Of a stretch of 64,000 nucleotides of DNA, positions 58,738 to 64,000 are shown piece after piece. Below the pieces are notes generated by a model that searched no databases, was not told the origin of the DNA, and saw only the letters and a program-made list of their open reading frames with translations. The number at the start of each line of letters is the position of its first letter. The first letter of the stretch is position 1. Source of the DNA: Marisa cornuarietis (lineage: Eukaryota > Mollusca > Gastropoda > Architaenioglossa > Ampullariidae); the NCBI GenBank assembly GCA_004794655.1, contig SMMW01000634.1:2328501-2392500 (forward strand), read 5' to 3'. The position numbers were made by a program, and so were the translations under genes.

Positions 58738-60230
58738 TCACCAGGTCAGCTGGCCTGCCGGTGCCGGTCGTCGTAGGAACCTGGCTAAACGCAGCCGACA
58801 ACAAGGCTCGCTACTTGTTCTTCTTGAGTGGTGGTGAGTTGGTCCTGCGTGGAACAACCAGCCAGTTCTTCCTCTGTCCACTTTCACGTCGTCCACCCTC
58901 CACTGTTCCCTAAAAGAGGGTTTTACACAGGGACGTGCAGGGTCACATGACTTCGCGGCTTCCCTGTTGCGAGAAGAAGTTTGTGGTGCTGCACGCTCCA
59001 TGTAAAGCTGTTCGTCTTGAGTTCCCTATAAGGATTTCGGAGAAGTTTTTTTTAAACACTTCGTTTGAATTCCTGGATTAATTTTTTAGTGTCAGGAAGC
59101 AGAATCCACTTCTCGCAACCGTACACCGGGATAAAGACTACGCGGGAACGGATGTATGCAGTGAACAGTCTGTACTTGGTTCTAGACCTCATGATGTCAC
59201 TTGCCCAGATCGTGTTCAGCTCGACCATCTGATGGTGCTGCTGCAATCCTGATTCAGATGTCTGCCGTGCACCTGCATTATTTATATTTATTAGCTCCCA
59301 TGTCTCTGTTTGACTCTTCAAACTGTACTCCGTTGGTGTTCTTTGCCTGCCAGCTGGTGTTAACTATGGCTCTGCTTTTGTCAGTGCTGGTCGCCATCGC
59401 GGAGGCACTCGTGCTGTCCGTCAGTATGTTTGTGAGGCCTTACAGTGTGCTGTTGCTGCCCTCAATCAGGTCAATGTCAGCAACAAAACAGGGACCTGGC
59501 ACTGATGGAAATAGAGATGTGGTGGGCATGAAGATCCCATGATGGTTTCTAAAAAGATGTTGAACGGCAAAGGCGATAAGCAGCATTCTTGACGGATGCC
59601 TATTGTTGTGTGAAGGACAGTTCTTATTTGGTTATCCAACAGTACTGCACTCACTGAGCACTCATTTACAGTGCTTTGGTGATTTTAACGACATTGATCT
59701 TTCGCATTATATGCCAAAGACCATTGTGGCAGACTCTGACAAATGTTGTTGTTGTTGTTTATTTAGTTGGAAAGTGCTTCCACCTTGCGGCGATTTCGCA
59801 CTATGGGGGGAAAGGGAGGGGGGAGGAAACCGGAGTACCCGGAGAAAACCCCCGCCGCCCAGCCCTGTTAACAGGTGTCACATACAGAGAGTGTCCCGAG
59901 ACGAGATCTGAACCCTGAGCCGCTCACTGCAGTGGTGACAAGCGAGTGTTTTAACCACTACACTACTGGGGGACCCCTCTGACAATTGCTTTTTTTTACG
60001 TCGAATTTATAGAAGAGACCCTGCTGATGCTTTTCTAAAAAAATAGGACAGATAAAGATCTGGACAACTCTCCTCCTGCCAGTTTTGATGCCAGCTTGTT
60101 TTTGTTTTGCTAGCAGTTCTTCTGTGGTGGTGTTGACGCGATTCTGGATTGTTTTCAAGATGTCTTTACTTGGGTGGATGATTAGGCTTATAGTCCCGTA
60201 TTATTTACTGTTCCTTTTCTTTGGAATGGT
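58738..60230 (-). mobile_element. Decayed RTE-like LINE reverse transcriptase, split by a SINE
   Basis: Read from about 60230 downward on the minus strand, RT blocks appear in the expected order: IPKK, GTISLIIHPSKDILKTI, EELLA then QAGIKTGRR, and FEKHQQ-like LEKHQQ before the FDVKK block. Then come NGLWHIMRKINV, GIRQECCLSPLPFNIFLE (normally GVRQGCLLSP.LFNIFLE), ADIDLIEGSNS and RTKYRLFTAYI. The remainder includes YGCEKWILLPDT and a C-terminal GKPRSHVTL region. The catalytic box appears as ADIDL rather than ADDI. Stops and frameshifts occur throughout, so it is inactive. The SINE at 59743-59976 interrupts it between VKK and NGLW. The 3' end lies near or beyond 58738; the endonuclease part was not found. 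Confidence 0.85.
59743..59976 (-). mobile_element. tRNA-derived SINE inserted in the RTE-like element
   Basis: On the minus strand the head starts at 59976 with GGGTCCCCCAGTAGTG. It has an A box (TAGTGTAGTGG) and a B box (GGTTCAGATCT), then a body containing GGGTTTTCTCCGGGTACTCC, and an (AAC)n tail at 59743-59765. Perfect 9-bp target duplications, CTCTGACAA in + orientation, lie at 59734-59742 and 59977-59985. Ignoring the SINE and one duplication makes the flanking reverse-transcriptase blocks contiguous, which confirms both boundaries. This family differs in body and tail from family A. Confidence 0.9.
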
Positions 60231-60936
60231 GTGACTAGTGTGTCACAGCCTCAACACTCGGGCTTGCGACAGTTACATGTTCTTTCCTTCAACACAAGAC
60301 AAACGATCTGACAGTGGGGCAATCTCTCTCGGCCACGATTTCATAGATCCATCCAGTCTCGTAATGACATTCTTGGCACAAAGTATTCTGGACACCACTG
60401 TACTAGTCTCCCTTCGCTTCCCAACGTTATTATCGCCATGAAAAAGTTTTGTCTGATTCGGCCCGAGGATATCCAGACACTGTCTTCGTCACTCAAGTAA
60501 TATCCGACGGATAACATTTTTCCACAAATACAAGACACTGTCTCACCCCCTTCCCCAACAAACTATAGCGAGTGCGATACTTCTCAATATGAGAGCTGGA
60601 TTCTCCGGCTCGGCGACGCTATTACAATAATATTTTATCCAAGGAGAATGTGTACCAGCCTCCACTCCCTCTCAGAGGGTGAGGCTATACTTACTCTTTG
60701 GATGCTACCGGCACAACGACGCTATCACAGAAATAACTTCTTTTCCTTTCTACTAGTTCTACAGGTCTACCTGTCTTTAGAACAAAAACATTCTTCCTTC
60801 CCCAATGTTTTCTAGTGTTCTAACGCTCTTTTCCCTTACATCAAGTCTTTGTGACCTCATTCATACGCATTCTGACCATTAAATGGAGGTTCCAATACAG
60901 CTACTGCTGGTGTTACTGGTTCTATTAATAATGAAA
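60231..60936. other. No gene recognised
   Basis: Expected to hold the upstream (endonuclease) part of the minus-strand RTE-like element if it were full length, but I could recognise no motif. The element is probably truncated near 60230. Confidence 0.4.
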
Positions 60937-61045
60937 ATAAAATAATAATAATATAATAATAATAATAATAATAAATAATAATAACAACACGTGATTTGTA
61001 TAGCCCATAATTACGCTCACGAAGAAGCATCCGCTCAGCGCTTAA
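60937..61045 (-). mobile_element. LINE/SINE 3' tail with (ATT)n, minus strand
   Basis: On the minus strand, CTTAAGCGCTGAGCGGATGC ... ATTATGGGCTATACAAAT leads into an (ATT)n run. It aligns with the + strand tail at 47560-47645. Only the 3' end is recognisable. Confidence 0.65.
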
Positions 61046-62839
61046 GACAAGTAGTAGACATAGAATACAAAGGAGAAACACCGAGGCAGACAGGTAATAA
61101 AAAACAAATATAGAAGACATCAAAAGGAACCAGGGAACAAACAGTAAGAATAAAGAGTGTCGTAAAGCTGCAGAGGAAGACGAGAAGGCGGACTAGTCAA
61201 TGGACTATAATCACAACTATTGACAACTATGTTGGTTGGTGTAAAGAGTAATGCTCCCAGAATAAATTTTTCATTGCACGTTTAAAGGATTCGATTGATA
61301 CATCTGATAGGTGAGTGCTTTTACCTAGGCGCTATGGTATAGTGTGCGGTCGTTCCACGTACTAAATGATGATCATTCTCACAGCTTTATAGCTGGTTTG
61401 GCTCCAATAGCATACCTTCCGCTTCCTCAACCGTGAAGCATGCCGGTAGGGCGCGCGGTCGTTGTTTAACAGGGCCTCGACCGATCCAGCAGGAATTTGT
61501 TCTACATTGTCTCGCCCTGGTCATATCCCTGACTTCTACACTTGGTGGCTTTTATCCCCTTTCCAAGCGAGACCGTCACTGATACTCATCAGACGATGGG
61601 TCGACTTGGCTGCGAACACGTGAACACTTGGCCTTTGATGATACTTTCATCTTGCAAAGCCCCTGCCCAGAAATGTTTTAGAACCTTGATTTTATTTAGG
61701 AATTAACTCCCTTAGGACATTATCCCCAAAATTGCCCTCTCGTAGTAAGACCCGCTGCCCTTGGTTATAGGGGTTAGAGTGGAGGTCTGAGGCCATTGCT
61801 TTCACCGTTAGGCAGACTCACCTTCTCTGCAGGCATCCTCAGCTGCATCCATTGTTGCTGTAGTGACAATAGTAGGAAAATACTTCTACAATAGCTAGAC
61901 ACTGGCAATTTTAATGACGGCGCTGGTGGCAGTAATGTTTTGGTTACAGTTCTCAACCCACAATTAGTCTCCTTATGATAAAAAAGCCTTTTCCTAGTTT
62001 AGCTTCCATTTCAAAGGGAGTTGAAGAAACAAGCTACCGACGTCACTGACATTTTTTAACTCGAGTTGGTTAACCGGCCGATATTAAAGAAATATTCACA
62101 ACTTAAAGTTTGAATCATGCAGGCACAGGCAATGAGCTGTTCAAAACACGCCTTCTAAGACGATCCTCGTCCCAATGTCATTCTTATCTTTCCTGTCACA
62201 AGGTTTCTCTTGCCACAGCGTAGCCCACAGAGAAGGAAGGAAAGCTTCTGGGAACGTTTTCTTTTAAAACGAAGGGCATGTCTTCCCTAATTACCGCGTA
62301 ATTGTAGATCTTGTCTCGTTAGGATATTTTTGTGCGAGTGGTCGAAGGAACCGGAAGCTGCATTGCACATGATATTTCTTGTGGCCTGCTGGAAAATGAT
62401 GGCTTGAAGGTTAAGACTGGGCCTGCTCGTTTGTGTTCCTTCTTCTGACGTTATCTCAAAACGTTTTGAAAAAATTCATCAAATAAACAAAGAATTTTTT
62501 CTCATAATTTCTTGGTTTATCAATTAAAAATAGTACTTTTGATAGATTCGTTGACTGGCTTGTCACTTGAATGGCCAAACGCAGAAATAAATAAACCATG
62601 TTAATAACATGTTATCAAAGGAAAACAGTATTTCAGGCATGTGAGAAGAAGATATAAACGCAGTTCGTCGCCTGTTAGTCTAAGTTGGATACAATTAAGA
62701 ACATGTCACAGGTGAAACAACTTTAATAAAGTTCGCAGAGTTCTGATGACTGCACGTGAACAATTCATGGCGCTTACAGCTGCATGGAAAGTATGCAAAA
62801 GTCGTAACTTAAAGAAAAACTGAAGTATAACCATAATCA
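61046..62839. other. No gene recognised
   Basis: No exon, RNA gene or repeat boundary could be supported. The right part abuts the RTE-like reverse transcriptase and may include more of that element without recognisable motifs. Confidence 0.45.
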
Positions 62840-64000
62840 TGACAGTATGCAAAATCACTGCAAGTACTACAGAACGATAAGCCTAATCATCCGACCAAGC
62901 AAAGTCACCCTGAAACTAATACAGAATCCCATCAGCGCCACCGCTGAAGAAAACTGTTAGCATAACAGGCTAACCTCAGATCACGTAGGAGCACAGTTGA
63001 GCAGATCTTTAACTGTCGCATCCTCAGCATCAGTGAGACCTATATCCCAGCCTCATAGACTTTAAAAAGGCCTTTGAAAGAGTCTGGCATGAGGAGTTAT
63101 TGGCATGTGTTCCGAAATTCAGTATCAAAGCAGGTCTCGTCCAAGTCATCGAAGTGCTGCTTAATAACTCCATGAGCACAGTATGGACGACCAAATGAGA
63201 GGTTTCTTTCACATGAATCGCCTTCGCTTCTTTTTCAGCATCTGCTTGGAGATGATCATGCGTGAAACCTTTACAATCATCACACTTTTATTTCGTTTGG
63301 CGAAAGGACAATTTGAAGCATACGCAGATGACATTGGCCTGATAACAGGAAGTAACAGAGAACTACAAGGCCTTACCAACAGACTGACAGTTCAAACGCA
63401 TATGCAATGGAGACCATCACCAACAAGAATATAGTCATGGTCACTGGTAACTTCAAAGCAATATCTACATAAATAAAGTACGGCTCGAATAGGCAAACAG
63501 TTTTAAACAGGTGGGCACTACTTTCTTCAAAGACAGCTCCATGATAGATAGCATTAGCCAGGGTAAACAAGGCCTGAAGCAGCCATAACATCAAGTTTAC
63601 TTCAAATAACAATATGTACAAGTCCCTCGTTGTAACGACCCAGCTTTAAGGATGTAAAATGTGGACTCTGCTTGTCGATTTGGAGAGAAGAATTCAGGCA
63701 TTTAACAGCAAGAGCCTGAGGTGACTGCTGTGGATCTCTATAGAGAACATATACCCAGTGAGTCTGTGCAAAGAACGGTCACCATAATCGTAGGACACCC
63801 GGAACTCATACCTTCAACAGCCAACCGGCGTAAGCTGGTCTGATATCACCACGAGACCCAGCATGAAATTTTGTCGAAGACTATCCTTCAAGGTCCCTCG
63901 GAGGGTGGCCAGAGAAAGAACTGACTTACGAACGCAAGGGAGTGGAGTGGCCGTTCTGTGCAGGATCTACTCACCACAGCCCAAGAAAGGCCACATTTAA
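62840..64000 (+). mobile_element. Decayed RTE-like LINE reverse transcriptase, runs off the window edge
   Basis: + strand blocks in order: YRTISLIIRPSKVTLKLI (about 62868), DFKKAFERVWHEELLACV (about 63058), GLVQVIEVLLNNSMSTVW and RLRFFFSICLEMIMRETF. The catalytic-core region follows as FEAYADDIGLITGSNRELQ (about 63310; the ADD of the active site is intact). Then come LTNRLT and the C-terminal EGG..RKN and WSGRSVQDLLTTAQERPH (about 63895-63996). Stops and frameshifts separate the blocks. It is the same type as the minus-strand copy at 58738-60230 and the fragment at 32930-33050. The 3' end is not in the window. Confidence 0.85.

Overview
This window looks like non-coding, repeat-rich animal DNA: AT-rich, with stop codons in every frame, no operon-like layout, long (CA)n and other microsatellites, decayed non-LTR retrotransposons, tRNA-derived SINEs and at least one mariner-type MITE. 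The SINE and LINE types suggest a mollusc, perhaps a gastropod. That placement is an inference from repeat style and I could not test it. Nearly all open reading frames are short, lack homology that I recognise, and overlap each other or simple repeats, so they are not reported as genes.

The only host-gene candidate I can defend is a two-exon gene on the + strand. Exon 1 (coding 25171-25206) has an ETS/YY1-type promoter context, an ATG in good context and a GTAAGT donor. Exon 2 (27052-27282) follows a good acceptor in the same phase and ends just before an AATAAA signal. Together they give an 88-residue protein with one C-terminal membrane segment. Exon 1 also lies inside an 819-bp interval (25049-25867) bounded by 31-bp terminal inverted repeats and flanked by a perfect 7-bp direct repeat. 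This is the signature of a cut-and-paste transposon, so the first exon and promoter may have arrived on, or belong to, a mobile element.

Layout. 1-7000: intergenic DNA with a TG-rich tract, a CTCF-like site and a tRNA-derived SINE with a 16-bp target duplication. 7000-14350: simple repeats, then a 542-bp TA-flanked MITE (13802-14343). 14880-15935: a LINE 3' end with a pentanucleotide tail, next to a SINE. 18-23 kb: a CTCF-like site and three (CA)n arrays. 25-27.3 kb: the TIR element, the candidate gene and an intronic SINE. 28-30 kb: an eight-copy 68-bp minisatellite leading into a LINE-type 3' tail. 31.8-33 kb: a non-LTR element whose 5' part is inverted (twin-priming structure), followed by an RTE-like fragment. 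36.4 kb: a 51/54-bp tandem repeat. 41-52 kb: microsatellites and two more LINE tails. 54-57 kb: a SINE, a CTCF-like site and a CpG-rich promoter-like stretch with NRF1-type half sites. 58.7-60.2 kb: a decayed RTE-like reverse transcriptase on the minus strand, split by a SINE with 9-bp target duplications. 62.8-64 kb: a second decayed RTE-like copy on the plus strand, running to the window edge.
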